From assembly GCA_026770615.1 (NCBI GenBank), contig MU631764.1:89080-99540 (forward strand): 10,461 nucleotides of DNA. Direction: 5' to 3'. The DNA is from Pavlovales sp. CCMP2436. Lineage: Eukaryota > Haptophyta > Pavlovophyceae > Pavlovales. This document shows positions 1 through 7,300 of the stretch, one piece after another. A program made the position numbers and the translations under genes. Position 1 is the first letter of the stretch. Each line of letters starts with the position of its first letter. The notes below the pieces were generated by a model. It was given only the letters and a program-made list of their open reading frames with translations. It did not search any database and was not told where the DNA came from.

Positions 1-172
1 GTGTGCGTGTGTGTGTGCGTGTGTGAGTGAGTTTGTGCGTGTGTGTGCGTGTGTGTGTGTGAGTGTGCGTGTGTGAGTGAGTTTGTGCGTGCGTGTGCGT
101 GTGTGTGTGCGTGTGTGAGTGAGTTTGTGCGCGTGTGTGTGTGAGTGAGTTTGTGCGCTTGTGAGTGTGTAC
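1..172. repeat. GT-rich minisatellite
   Basis: This stretch is almost entirely G and T on the + strand. Inside the (GT)n background a 19-base core, gtgtgagtgagtttgtgcg, recurs exactly at 21-39, 71-89, 113-131 and 139-157, with gaps of changing length. It lies before the first recognisable exon of the exonuclease gene, so it is probably part of an intron that starts upstream of the window. No protein product is likely. Confidence 0.85.
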
Positions 173-340
173 ACCGTATGAGATATCTATTCCGGTGTAA
201 ACTTCTCACCCGGTTTATTATTGACCCTGTGCGCGCTCTACTACATATCTACATACACTTCTTCCTCCTTGGCAATCCCGGTAAGTCTGCGAATATCTCA
301 CGAATAGTAAATAAAATGAATGTGGATGTGGATGCGACAG

Positions 341-976
341 CTGCCTGCTGCAGATCTCCACGAGGCAGCGTGACTTCCTGGTCGACACGCTGGAGTTGCG
401 CGGTGCGCTGGGTGCGCTCAACGAGGTGCTCACCGACCCCTCCGTCACAAAGGTGATTGATATTGGTCTAAATTAAGATTGTTGCTATTGGTCTAAATTA
501 AGATTGTTGCTATATATCTAGGTTATTATTGTTGCTATTTATCTAAGTTATATTGGTTTGCGTATATTCACGTGTACGTGTCTATATGAACGCAATTCAA
601 CTCCCCCCTCCTTCCCCCTTCCCATTCTCGCAGGTGCTGCACGGGGCCGACTCGGACATCATCTGGCTGCAACGCGACCTGGGGCTCTACCTCGTGGGGC
701 TCTTCGACACGGGGCAGGCTGCGCGTGTGCTTGGTCTCCCCTCCGCCGGCTTGGCCTACGTGCTGCGGGTCAGTTCAATTTTTGGTTTTTTTTCTTTTGC
801 GTGCGGACACGGAGATGTAACAGGCGGACTGGCGCCTGCGTCCCCCTGATCTCTCTCTCTCCCCCCCCCTCTTCCTCTCCTTTGTGCACCCTTAACAGCA
901 CTTTTGCGGCGTGCACGCGGACAAGAAGTTGCAGCTCGCGGACTGGCGCCAACGCCCACTCACAGACGATATGGCG
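341..976 (+). other. Exonuclease-domain exons (motif II) and their two introns
   Basis: Three exons code the middle of the DEDD-Y domain. Exon 341-452 starts in phase 2 after acceptor gacag, runs from CLLQISTR to LTDPSVTK and ends at donor gtgatt. Exon 634-768 starts after a pyrimidine-rich acceptor (cattctcgcag), codes 45 residues from VLHGADSD to AYVLR and ends at donor gtcagt. Exon 899-976 starts after ccttaacag, codes 26 residues from [10 protein letters not shown] to RPLTDDMA and ends at donor gtaatc. The joined frame matches the Rrp6 family without gaps, which fixes the junctions. Confidence 0.9.
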
Positions 977-3608
977 GTAATCATCATCATCATCATAACA
1001 ACAATAATAGCACTAACAACTACTAAAACAACATTAACAATCATATCAACAACAACAAATTACAATGCCAATGACGATCATTACAGCAATCATCATCATC
1101 ATCATCAGAACAACAAAAATAGCAGTAACTATAATAATGACAATAACAACTATAACAATGATATTGACAATAATTACAACAACAGTAATGACAATGACAA
1201 TAACAACAACAACAACAATACTACTACTAATATTAATACTAATCATAATCATAATCATAATAGGCGTATGCACGCGCAGACACGCACTACTTGCTGTACG
1301 TGCACGACCGCCTCAAAGCCGAACTGGCGAAGGCGGACCAGACGCAGGTGCAGCGCTCACTCGCAGTCCTAGTAGTAGCTGTGGTAGTAGTGGTGGTGGT
1401 AGTAGTAGTTTAATGAGATATGGAACACAGGTGCGCCAAGGAAAAGACAGTGTGTTCTATTCCGATCGGAAAAGAAGAACAATCGCAAGTGCAATGTGTG
1501 CTCCATTCCAGTGTACACCATCGGTCAACCCCCCCCCTCTCTTGTGCAGGGCCTGAAAGCGAGCGATACGGATTCGGCCACTTGCTCTGTGTGGGCGCGC
1601 TCCGCTGCAGTTTCGCGCCAGTGCTACCGCATAGAGCCCTACGACCCAGGTACACACAAACTGCACGTCCTCACACACTGCACTACCTCTCACACACACA
1701 GGCATGTATACCAAACGGATAGAGCCCTGCGACCCAGGTACCTTAGGTTTCATCTATTTCAACGACTCCGGGCGGTGTGCAGTGCCTCCGCTAACTAACG
1801 TTCATAATACGTATACCGCTCAAACACAATTCATTCTATTGGCCAATCTCGCAGACGCCGCCTCTCTCCAGGCGTTGCGCAAGGCCTCCACGCCCATGAC
1901 CCCGCGCAACATGCGCGCGCACCGCGCCCTTTTCGTGTGGCGTGACGCCCTCGCGCGTGAGCTGGACGAGTCTCCGTCGTGCGTGCTGCCGTCGCACGTG
2001 CTGCTCGCACTCGCAGACAAGGCACCTGCAACTGCACAGGTGAGCAACCAGTCCCCCCCCCCCGCGCACACACACCTACCCCCCCCTCCCACCCCATCAG
2101 ACCCATAACACTCGCACCAACTCGCATGCTACTACTCACGCACAGGCGCTGCACATGGCTTGGGGGCAGGCAATGCGCACACCCATGCCTGCGCTCGTAC
2201 GCGCGCGCGCCACCGAGCTGGCTGCGCTCATCGCACGCGCACTCGATGGGGACGAGGAGGCAAAGGGGGAGGCAGCCGTGGAGAACGGGGGGGCAGCGGA
2301 GGGGCGCAAGGGCAAGGGGGGCAAGGCCACACCAGCGAAGGCAGCGCCTGTCAAACCGCCCACGCCAGCTAGCAACGCCCCCGCCGCCAAGCGCGCTGCC
2401 CTCGCGCCGCGCGCCTCGCAGCCCACAAAGGGGGGCACGGCAGCGGACGCCGACCCCCCCACCCGTGTGTGGCGAGCGGAGCTGCAGCTCGCACCCCCCT
2501 CCCTCCTCGCACAGCAAGTGGGCGCACGCGTACCCGCCGCCTCCAGCTCGGACGCGAGCGCCAAGGCTGCCGGGTGCGGACTGGCGGTTGCGCTTGCGGG
2601 TGCGTTGCAAACGGAGGAGGCGGCCAAGGTGCGCTTTTTTTCTTTTTTTTTTTTTTACCCCTCCCATTCTATTCCCCCAGTTCTCAATACCCAATGCTCA
2701 TCTTCCTGTCCATCTCAACTTAATACATGCAGGTCCGTGAGTCCTTCCGCCTGCACCCGCCCTGGCTCTCGCTCGGCACCGCCACCGCCGCCGCCTCTCT
2801 TGCCAAGGCGCAGCAGCAGGCAGACGCAGCGGCCGAGCTGCTGGCCAACCCTCCCCCGCACGTGGCAGCGGCAGCTCCTGCGGCGGCGGCAGCGGTCAAG
2901 CGTGCGCGCCCGGAGGTGGAGGTGGAGGCGGGAGCAGGGGCAGGAGCAGCAGGGGCAGGCGCTGGCAAGGGCAAGCGGGACAAGGCGGAGGCAGCAGCCG
3001 GGCAGGCGGGCCTCAACTCGCTCACTGAGCGCTACGGACACGCCTCAAAGAAGTCTCGCCCCCCCGCAGCAGGTGGACAGCCCCTCGCGCTCCCGGCCGC
3101 TGCGGCTGCGGGCGTGGGTGCGGGCGCGGCTGACTTCATGCGCAAGATCGGCTGGCTCTCTGCCGCGGATGGCGACATGCTCTACAAGGACCCCGACGAG
3201 GACGAGGGGGAGGAAGATGGAGGCGGAAGCGGCAGGGCAGGCGGGCAGCAGAAGCGGAGCAAGGCGGCCGTCTCGGCCGCGCCGCCGCCCGCAGCTGCCA
3301 CCGGGGAGGAGAAGGGGGAGGGTGAGGAGGAGGAGGAGGAGGAGGAGGAGGAGTTCATCACCTCCGCCTCGCAGCTGCCTGCCCTCAAGAAGCGACGGGT
3401 CAGCGGTGGGCGCGGCGGTGGGCGCGGCGGCGGGCGTGACGGCGGGCGCGGGCGCGGGCGCGGCGACGGGCGCGACGGTGGCCGCGGCCGCGGCGGCCGC
3501 GGCGGCCGCGGCGGTGACCGGAACCGGGGCAATAGCGAGCCACGCAACGCGCCGTCCTCCATCCCGCGCGCGCACAACAACAAAGGGCGCTCGGGCTCCT
3601 TCAGGTGA
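341..3608 (+). CDS. RRP6: Rrp6/EXOSC10-like nuclear exosome 3'-5' exonuclease (5'-partial, multi-exon)
   Basis: Proposed exons: 341-452, 634-768, 899-976, 1264-1347, 1550-1649, optional 1702-1737, 1855-2039, 2146-2628 and 2733-3608 (stop TGA). All introns are GT-AG and the phases agree; about 695 residues are encoded here. The start and exonuclease motif I (DxE) lie upstream. Visible motifs are QISTR followed by DFLVDTLEL, then motif II with [18 protein letters not shown] and LFDT, then [10 protein letters not shown], then motif [13 protein letters not shown] with the catalytic Tyr and Asp of the DEDD-Y class. The HRDC domain follows ([16 protein letters not shown], then [11 protein letters not shown]). 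Family knowledge: Rrp6/EXOSC10 is the distributive 3'-5' exonuclease of the nuclear exosome, acting in rRNA, snoRNA and nuclear RNA processing and decay. The first acceptor (341, or 353) is the least certain. Identity is strong because domain order and motifs match throughout; the tail is lineage-specific. Confidence 0.93.
461..561 (+). repeat. 25-bp tandem repeat in an intron, about 4 units
   Basis: Two identical 25-base units (461-485 and 486-510, starting tattggtctaaattaag) are followed by two diverged units (511-535 and 536-561). The array begins only 8 bases after the splice donor at 453 and fills much of the 181-base intron. The units are AT-rich and carry no coding signal. Confidence 0.9.
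977..1263 (+). repeat. Intron made of CAT/AAC/AAT trinucleotide repeats
   Basis: This 287-base intron separates the exon ending DDMA from the exon starting [11 protein letters not shown]. Nearly all of it is interleaved atc, aac, aat and cat triplets, with very little G on the + strand. The donor is gtaatc and the acceptor is cataatag, which lacks the usual pyrimidine tract. Open frames across it code only Asn/Thr/His or Ile/Val runs and are artefacts of the triplet period. Confidence 0.85.
1264..1347 (+). other. Exon carrying exonuclease motif III (Tyr/Asp)
   Basis: The exon codes 28 residues, [17 protein letters not shown] and then [21 protein letters not shown] is the Exo III motif of the Rrp6 family, with the Tyr that defines the DEDD-Y subclass and the last metal-binding Asp. 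It ends at acgcag with donor gtgcag. The frame stays open to a TAA at 1410, so a longer exon using a donor in the GTA/GTG tract cannot be excluded. The next exon joins cleanly in phase 0 from 1347. Confidence 0.88.
1370..1410 (+). repeat. GTA/GTG trinucleotide tract in an intron
   Basis: A run of gta and gtg triplets lies just inside the intron 1348-1549. It would code a Val-rich stretch if the donor at 1348 were not used. It contrasts with the CAT/AAC triplets of the preceding intron. Confidence 0.75.
1628..1741 (+). repeat. Direct duplication of an exon end with its splice donor; possible 36-bp micro-exon at 1702-1737
   Basis: Bases 1628-1653 and 1716-1741 match at 24 of 26 positions, offset 88. 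The repeat covers the 3' end of the exon ending IEPYDP plus its donor (ccag|gtac). The second copy is preceded by an acceptor (cacacacacag at 1701), giving a 36-base exon in phase 1-1 coding roughly [11 protein letters not shown]. Joining 1649 to 1855 directly also keeps the frame. Both forms are open, so the segment could be constitutive, alternative or a decoy. Rrp6 relatives do not need the extra 12 residues. Confidence 0.6.
1855..2145 (+). other. HRDC-domain exon and following intron
   Basis: Exon 1855-2039 follows acceptor ctcgcag, begins with two bases completing a split Asp codon, and codes [11 protein letters not shown], then [17 protein letters not shown], then [16 protein letters not shown]. 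This is the HRDC core typical of Rrp6/EXOSC10, where it follows the exonuclease domain and helps RNA handling. The donor is gtgagc. The 106-base intron has a C-rich acceptor region ending cacgcacag at 2145. Confidence 0.9.
2146..2628 (+). other. Exon coding the HRDC end and a Lys/Ala/Pro-rich linker
   Basis: The exon codes 161 residues. It starts [20 protein letters not shown], which continues the helical region after HRDC seen in Rrp6 relatives. It then turns into a low-complexity linker ([17 protein letters not shown]). A short hydrophobic segment ([13 protein letters not shown]) precedes the donor gtgcgc. The exon frame continues openly beyond the intron, but the gene does not use that extension because the next exon is in another frame. 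Confidence 0.85.
2733..3608 (+). other. Last exon: Ala-rich, acidic and RGG tail
   Basis: The exon follows acceptor catgcag and begins [15 protein letters not shown], comparable to the ESFENPF region of animal EXOSC10. It then has Ala-rich and Glu/Lys segments, [15 protein letters not shown], a conserved-looking FMRKIGWLS (about 3137-3163), a run of about 11 Glu (about 3322-3354), a basic KKRRV patch (about 3387-3401) and a Gly/Arg tract with many GRG and RGG steps to about 3530. It ends GRSGSFR and TGA. By general knowledge, RGG tracts bind RNA and are arginine-methylation targets; use here is inferred. Confidence 0.88.
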
Positions 3609-4025
3609 TGAGCCAAAACTCGCACACGCTGTGCACGGCTGCACGTGCGTGTGTTGCCGTGCTTGCTCCTATCATCAGTTCTATCCGTCCGCCACCTCAA
3701 TGACCTTGCCGCCGTTGAACTGGTTTCATCGCACGATCGGGACACGCAATTCGGACACAAATATGTGTGCTTTTATCGCGCGCGATACCGACATCGAATT
3801 AGTTATTTAACTTAGTTAGTTAGGTGGGTGGGAACGAGAAATCGAACTGAGTTGACAGTTATCTATCTCTGATTCAAGAATAGTTTTGAATTCGAATAGT
3901 ATTGACAAATGTCGGACCGATTTTTTTATAAATTACCTCGTTAAAATAATTGTCCGAAGGCTTGGCCGCCCTATCTGATAAAGACTCGGAACGCAGAAGA
4001 ATAAAATATACTGGGAATAAAACAT
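3609..4025 (+). other. Probable 3' UTR with two AATAAA signals
   Basis: Base composition falls from very GC-rich to AT-rich soon after the TGA. AATAAA occurs at 4000-4005 and again at 4016-4021, both on the sense strand of the exonuclease gene and in a plausible place for cleavage and polyadenylation. The cleavage site itself cannot be read from sequence. I see no gene between 3609 and about 4280. Confidence 0.5.
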
Positions 4026-4157
4026 TGGGGAAGTTGAGCAATGATAAGTTTGTGTAGAAGGCTAACAGAGCTTCTCACCCAGCCCTATTTATTCGTTTTA
4101 TTGTATAACTAACCCCCTTGTGAACGTACTGGTCTTTACCGGACAGCTTTGCGACAG

Positions 4158-4197
4158 CAGTTTTAAAGGTTCCAAGCCGGGCTGACCTTTAAAACTG
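4158..4197. repeat. Perfect 13-bp inverted repeat with 14-base loop
   Basis: cagttttaaaggt (4158-4170) is the exact reverse complement of acctttaaaactg (4185-4197). It lies past the poly(A) signals in otherwise featureless DNA. It could be a hairpin, a 3'-processing feature or a remnant of a small element. Confidence 0.7.
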
Positions 4198-4561
4198 TGC
4201 CGTTTCTTGCATCCAAAGGCCATCTCCCGGTCCCCGGGCCTTCAGGAGGACTGGGGGCTCGTCGCACGCCTCATAGGCGAGCTGTGTGCCCTTCTCCTCC
4301 GAACGACCCCCGGAACGGCAGAAGGTGCCTGATTTCGTCAGCGCACTGAAGTTTCAAAGTTCGGACGAGTTCGCCCACATTTTTTTAAAAGAAAAAAGGA
4401 AAAACGCACAGCAACGGACAGCATCGCTCAAAACGAGTTACCAGCGGCCATACCACCTATGCAGCATGAGCCCATACCCCCAAAGGACACCAGCACACAG
4501 ACAATTCCTGCCAAACGAATACGCTTGACCCGCAATCAACCTCCGAATAACGAAGACTCAC
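4198..4561. other. No recognisable gene; partial copy of the 198-bp repeat near 4449
   Basis: An 80-codon + frame (4286-4528, lysine-rich in the middle) has no family I recognise. At 4449 the bases cataccacctatgcagcatg resemble the core of the two repeat units downstream (4581 and 4779), so a decayed third unit may begin here. Otherwise nothing is supported. Confidence 0.4.
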
Positions 4562-4937
4562 TCCCAGGTGCAGAGCTGACCATACCCTCCCTGCAGACTG
4601 AGCCCACCCTCAGGCCCAACCGAAGCCAGCCACGCTTACGCATACCAATAATCGGGAAATAACAAATCCAGAAGAGACCGCCTTGAGTCATACCCTCAAA
4701 GCGCATCCAGAAGAGCTCGTCTCGAGTTGCACCCTCAGCACTACCAGGCGAAGCCTCATTCCCAGGTGCAGACCCGACCATACCCCCCATGCAGCCTGAG
4801 CCTACCCTCAGGCCCAGCCAAGGACAGCCACGCTTATGCATACCAATCGTGAAAAAAAAATCCAGAAAAGATCGCTTCGAGTCATACCCCCACTGCGCAT
4901 CTAGAAGAGACCGTCTCAAGCCACACCCTCAGCACTA
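4562..4937. repeat. 198-bp tandem repeat, two units, second interrupted
   Basis: Unit 1 starts tcccaggtgcag at 4562 and unit 2 starts with the same bases at 4760. The shared order is gaccataccc, tgcag, ctgagcc, accctcaggccca, ccacgctta, gcataccaat, aatccagaa, gagtcatacc, and finally accctcagcacta. The spacing of the core is exactly 198 bases. A minus-strand frame of 127 codons (4536-4919) runs open across both units with a 66-residue period (GMHKRG and GMRKRG; LGLRVGS twice). I do not recognise it, and the openness may be a result of the period being a multiple of three. Confidence 0.85.
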
Positions 4938-5105
4938 CAGGGGATCGCGGGCAATAAGAAACCGTCGTGTTAAGAAACTGAGCCTCTTTTTTTGCATTGT
5001 TTGCATGTAATTTAAACAAATTTAAGCATTGTTTGTATGTAATTTGCTAAGAAACTCAGCCTCAGCCTCAAAAAGCGCCGTTCTTATTGCCCGCGATCCC
5101 CTGTA
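4936..5105. mobile_element. 166-bp MITE-like element with 23-bp TIRs and TA target duplication
   Basis: tacaggggatcgcgggcaat plus aagaa at 4936-4960 is perfectly inverted at 5081-5105. Taking TA as the target duplication (4936-4937 and 5104-5105), the element is 4938-5103 with TIRs starting CAGGGG. It interrupts repeat unit 2: accctcagcacta before it and ccagg.g.agcc after it join as the uninterrupted unit 1 sequence at 4731-4755. Inside are a 20-base near-repeat (4994-5013 and 5026-5045) and a 16-base near-repeat (4971-4986 and 5048-5063). There is no transposase, so it is non-autonomous. A TA duplication fits Tc1/mariner-type elements. Confidence 0.82.
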
Positions 5106-5121
5106 CCAGGAGCAGCCAGTC

Positions 5122-5640
5122 CCATCATACATCAGGAACCCAAAACAGGACCATCTAGTCACACCATACACCACGAATCCGCAGCAGGCCCGTCAAATAA
5201 GCACGCATTAATCTCGGACAAGCCCTTCATATTAATACGCGAAAATCACCCACGCACGGCTCTGGCTCAGGTCACCCCCTGTCAGAGGAAGACCATCCTG
5301 AGCGCTTCGCCGAAGACAAGAACGAAATATGGCCAGTAAATTTTTAAATATATGTATCTGCAGTAGATTCGTATCCAACTTGTTATAAAAATGAATGCCC
5401 AATAACTAACTTGCTTCTTAAAATTACATGCGAAAAATTCAAAATGCTGTATACTGTATCTAAAATTACTCACATTTAAATATTTTCTTCGTTATGCCAA
5501 ATACTGTATCCACCAACCCCTCCCCTTTTAAAAAGATCACTTTTTATAGTTACTGATTTACTACCCCACGCATTCAAATTCACAAATTTCTGATAAACGT
5601 ATAGAATAGAGCTCTCCGATACGAATCCAGCAAGCCTATA
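5122..5640. other. AT-rich intergenic DNA, no feature supported
   Basis: After the MITE the sequence becomes AT-rich. Open frames here are under 65 codons and show no known motif. A short motif, tactgtatc, occurs twice (near 5453 and 5502). I see no gene. Confidence 0.5.
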
Positions 5641-5642
5641 GC

Positions 5643-5678
5643 GAGCACTGTCTTCAATTATAGAGGCGTACAGTGCTC
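5643..5678. repeat. 9-bp inverted repeat with 18-base loop
   Basis: gagcactgt (5643-5651) is the reverse complement of acagtgctc (5670-5678). It is short and could be chance. Confidence 0.45.
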
Positions 5679-6198
5679 AGGATGGTCGTCTCCCACTCGC
5701 GGACTGACCGGAGGTGACCGAAGCCACAGCCGCACAATGCGCTCATCTACCAAACGGGCCTTTGAGACCATCCAGTCAACTACGCTGACACACCGCTCGG
5801 GCGGCAAGAAACCCGAAACCAAATATGAGCCAGCAAACTCAAAGTTGCCAAACACAATCATGAGCCAGCAAGCCTACGATTTCCCGCATCCCAAAGCCCT
5901 GCGCCCGAGGCCCACCCCCGGCAAAGGGTGGGATAGACTGGGCCAGCAGACAAGCCGCGTATATTTGCGATTTCTATCCCTCGGGGCAAGAATCGGAATA
6001 TATGTGATACAGGCTAGTGAAGAAGTACTGTTTTGTGAGTCGCGCAGGTGTGCCGCGCTCGCAGACGGTGCTGCATTTTCAGACGACGCGAGGGAGAGCA
6101 GTGGAGGTCGGTCAGCGCACCAGTCGAGAGTCGTCAGTCGTCGATCGTCGTGTATCTGAACTGATCAGCGATGGGGACGGTATCCGTGTGCTCGGGGT
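5679..6198. other. No recognisable gene; mixed-composition DNA
   Basis: The longest frame is 140 codons (5737-6159, +), with no motif I recognise and no clear coding bias. The phrase atgagccagcaa appears twice (5825 and 5861). Nothing further is supported. Confidence 0.4.
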
Positions 6199-6246
6199 GG
6201 ATCCCTGGATCTGAGTGTTTTTCAACACTTAAATCCAGTGAGATCC
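6199..6246. repeat. Extended imperfect hairpin of three paired segments
   Basis: ggatc (6199-6203), ctggat (6205-6210) and agtgtt (6214-6219) pair with aacact (6224-6229), atccag (6233-6238) and gatcc (6242-6246) around a tttc loop. That is 17 pairs split by two small internal loops. It could form a stable RNA hairpin if transcribed. No known RNA family is recognised. Confidence 0.55.
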
Positions 6247-6780
6247 TCTCGGGGACGGACGTTTTAACTAGAAACTTACACGCAGATACTTCTGATTGGG
6301 ACGCAAGCTGGCGTTTGACTGTGCGTGAGCTTGTGCCTTACCAGGCTGCCCGCCTTCGCGGTCCGGTACTCGCACCGGGCGAAGCGCCCACTTACGAAAG
6401 TGTCAAAATTCCCCAAAAACATGGAAGTCGCAGTAAAAAAACATGGTCCGGGCCTCATTTTTGGCCGGCTAGTGTGCTCGACCTGCACACCTTATCGGCG
6501 TGCCAAGCCGGCAGGAAGATGTGCTATACTACAGAGAACCCAGCCGAGCCGAGCGCGGCCTTCACCGGGCCGCCAGCGGCCCGCTCGCGGCCCGCCCGCA
6601 GAATTCGTTCCATTATACCCCCCTTTTTTAAGGCCCGAAAAGCGACCTACAAAAACTGACCAAGACCCGGACTAATTCACTAAATTCACTACCCAAAAAT
6701 CGCGCGCTACCGGTTGGGAACTCGCAAGACCCTAGGGCTTGCCCTGCCCCAGCTCCGATCCTGTTTGAGTGAATTGAGCC
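6247..6780. other. No recognisable gene; several overlapping open frames
   Basis: Plus-strand frames of 162 and 116 codons (6171-6659 and 6325-6675) and a minus-strand frame of 70 codons overlap here. None shows a domain I recognise. The local GC-rich stretch at 6535-6600 keeps frames open without being evidence for coding. Confidence 0.4.
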
Positions 6781-6850
6781 CTAGTTATGGACCTCCAGAA
6801 AAACCGTCTCAAAATACCCCTCCATACTGTACGACGGTTTGTGCAAGTTA

Positions 6851-6926
6851 GTTTGTGCGCCCCAAAAGGTGCATGGAATGATGTGCGGGGATATAGGTCC
6901 CCTTGCACCCCTGGCGTGGGTGTAAT
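6851..6926 (-). mobile_element. Short retroelement shard related to the RNase H region at 9637-9718
   Basis: Bases 6851-6926 align with 9637-9718 in the same orientation with four mismatches and one 6-base gap. On the minus strand both read as peptide: HARGARGPISP then HII.CTFWGAQT here, and HAKGATGPISP then HII.CTFGGAQT in the longer element. The gap removes two codons and keeps frame. Flanking DNA does not match the longer copy, so this is a fragment of a related copy rather than a full duplicate. It lies within a 78-codon minus frame (6781-7017). Confidence 0.75.
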
Positions 6927-6970
6927 GCGTGCGTAAATATCTATATAAACGTCCGGTCCCGTTCGCGGTC

Positions 6971-6988
6971 TCCCAGTTAAAACTGGGA
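6971..6988. repeat. 18-base near-perfect palindrome
   Basis: tcccagtt (6971-6978) and aactggga (6981-6988) are inverted around aa. It lies just 3' of a TATA-like tatataaa on the + strand (about 6943-6950) and close to the retroelement shard. Function is unknown. Confidence 0.4.
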
Positions 6989-7017
6989 CCAGCTCCCGAG
7001 CCCCCGGATACTGTCAT

Positions 7018-7300
7018 CCTCGCTAAGACTGATCAGGCACACGACTGTCGATGACACTTGACTTGCGCGCTGATCAACCTCTGCTGCATCTCACTCGTCT
7101 CGAAACGCGGCTCGCCTGCGCACGCACCGCACCTACAGCACATAATATAAGCAGAGAAAGTGAACTTCTGCGCCAGCCCACCTCCCCCATCCCCCTCCCC
7201 CCCGCCATCTCCTTGCTTGTCAGTTGTTCTAATAAATTTCTCGTGTCGCCTCAAAGGGTGTCATGTTGGCGTCGATGGTGATTACGCATATTTGTCTGCC
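7018..7300. other. No gene; C-rich tract between shard and OTU segment
   Basis: No open frame here shows a recognisable domain. The + strand has a C tract at 7177-7205 with four runs of three or more C, which is a G-quadruplex pattern on the minus strand. An aataaa at about 7231 is on the + strand, antisense to the retroelement. Confidence 0.45.

Noticed and set aside
1..172. CRISPR-like or telomeric repeat
   Set aside because: Units vary in spacing with GT background between them; there are no unique spacers and no telomere motif.
291..296. Consensus donor gtaagt as the end of an upstream exon
   Set aside because: The sequence before it does not encode the expected Rrp6 residues before CLLQISTR in any frame.
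911..1556. Asn/Thr-rich and Ile-rich frames over the triplet-repeat intron
   Set aside because: They come from repeat period; spliced exons on both sides explain the conserved residues.
1831..2694. 287-codon minus-strand frame
   Set aside because: It is antisense to well-supported HRDC and linker exons and their introns; its sequence is Gly/Arg/Cys-rich as expected from reading GC-rich exons backwards.
3045..3760. Two minus-strand frames of 199 and 192 codons
   Set aside because: They read poly-Ala, poly-Leu, Pro/Arg and poly-Ser, the reverse-strand shadows of the Glu-run and RGG tract.
2155..3810. 551-codon + frame read as one unspliced protein
   Set aside because: It is right only to 2628; after the intron the true exon is in another frame, where the ESF motif and RGG tail make sense.
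6276..6488. Zinc-finger-like minus frame (C..C..H..H spacing)
   Set aside because: Cys and His residues do not follow a C2H2 pattern, and the region overlaps longer, equally unsupported frames.
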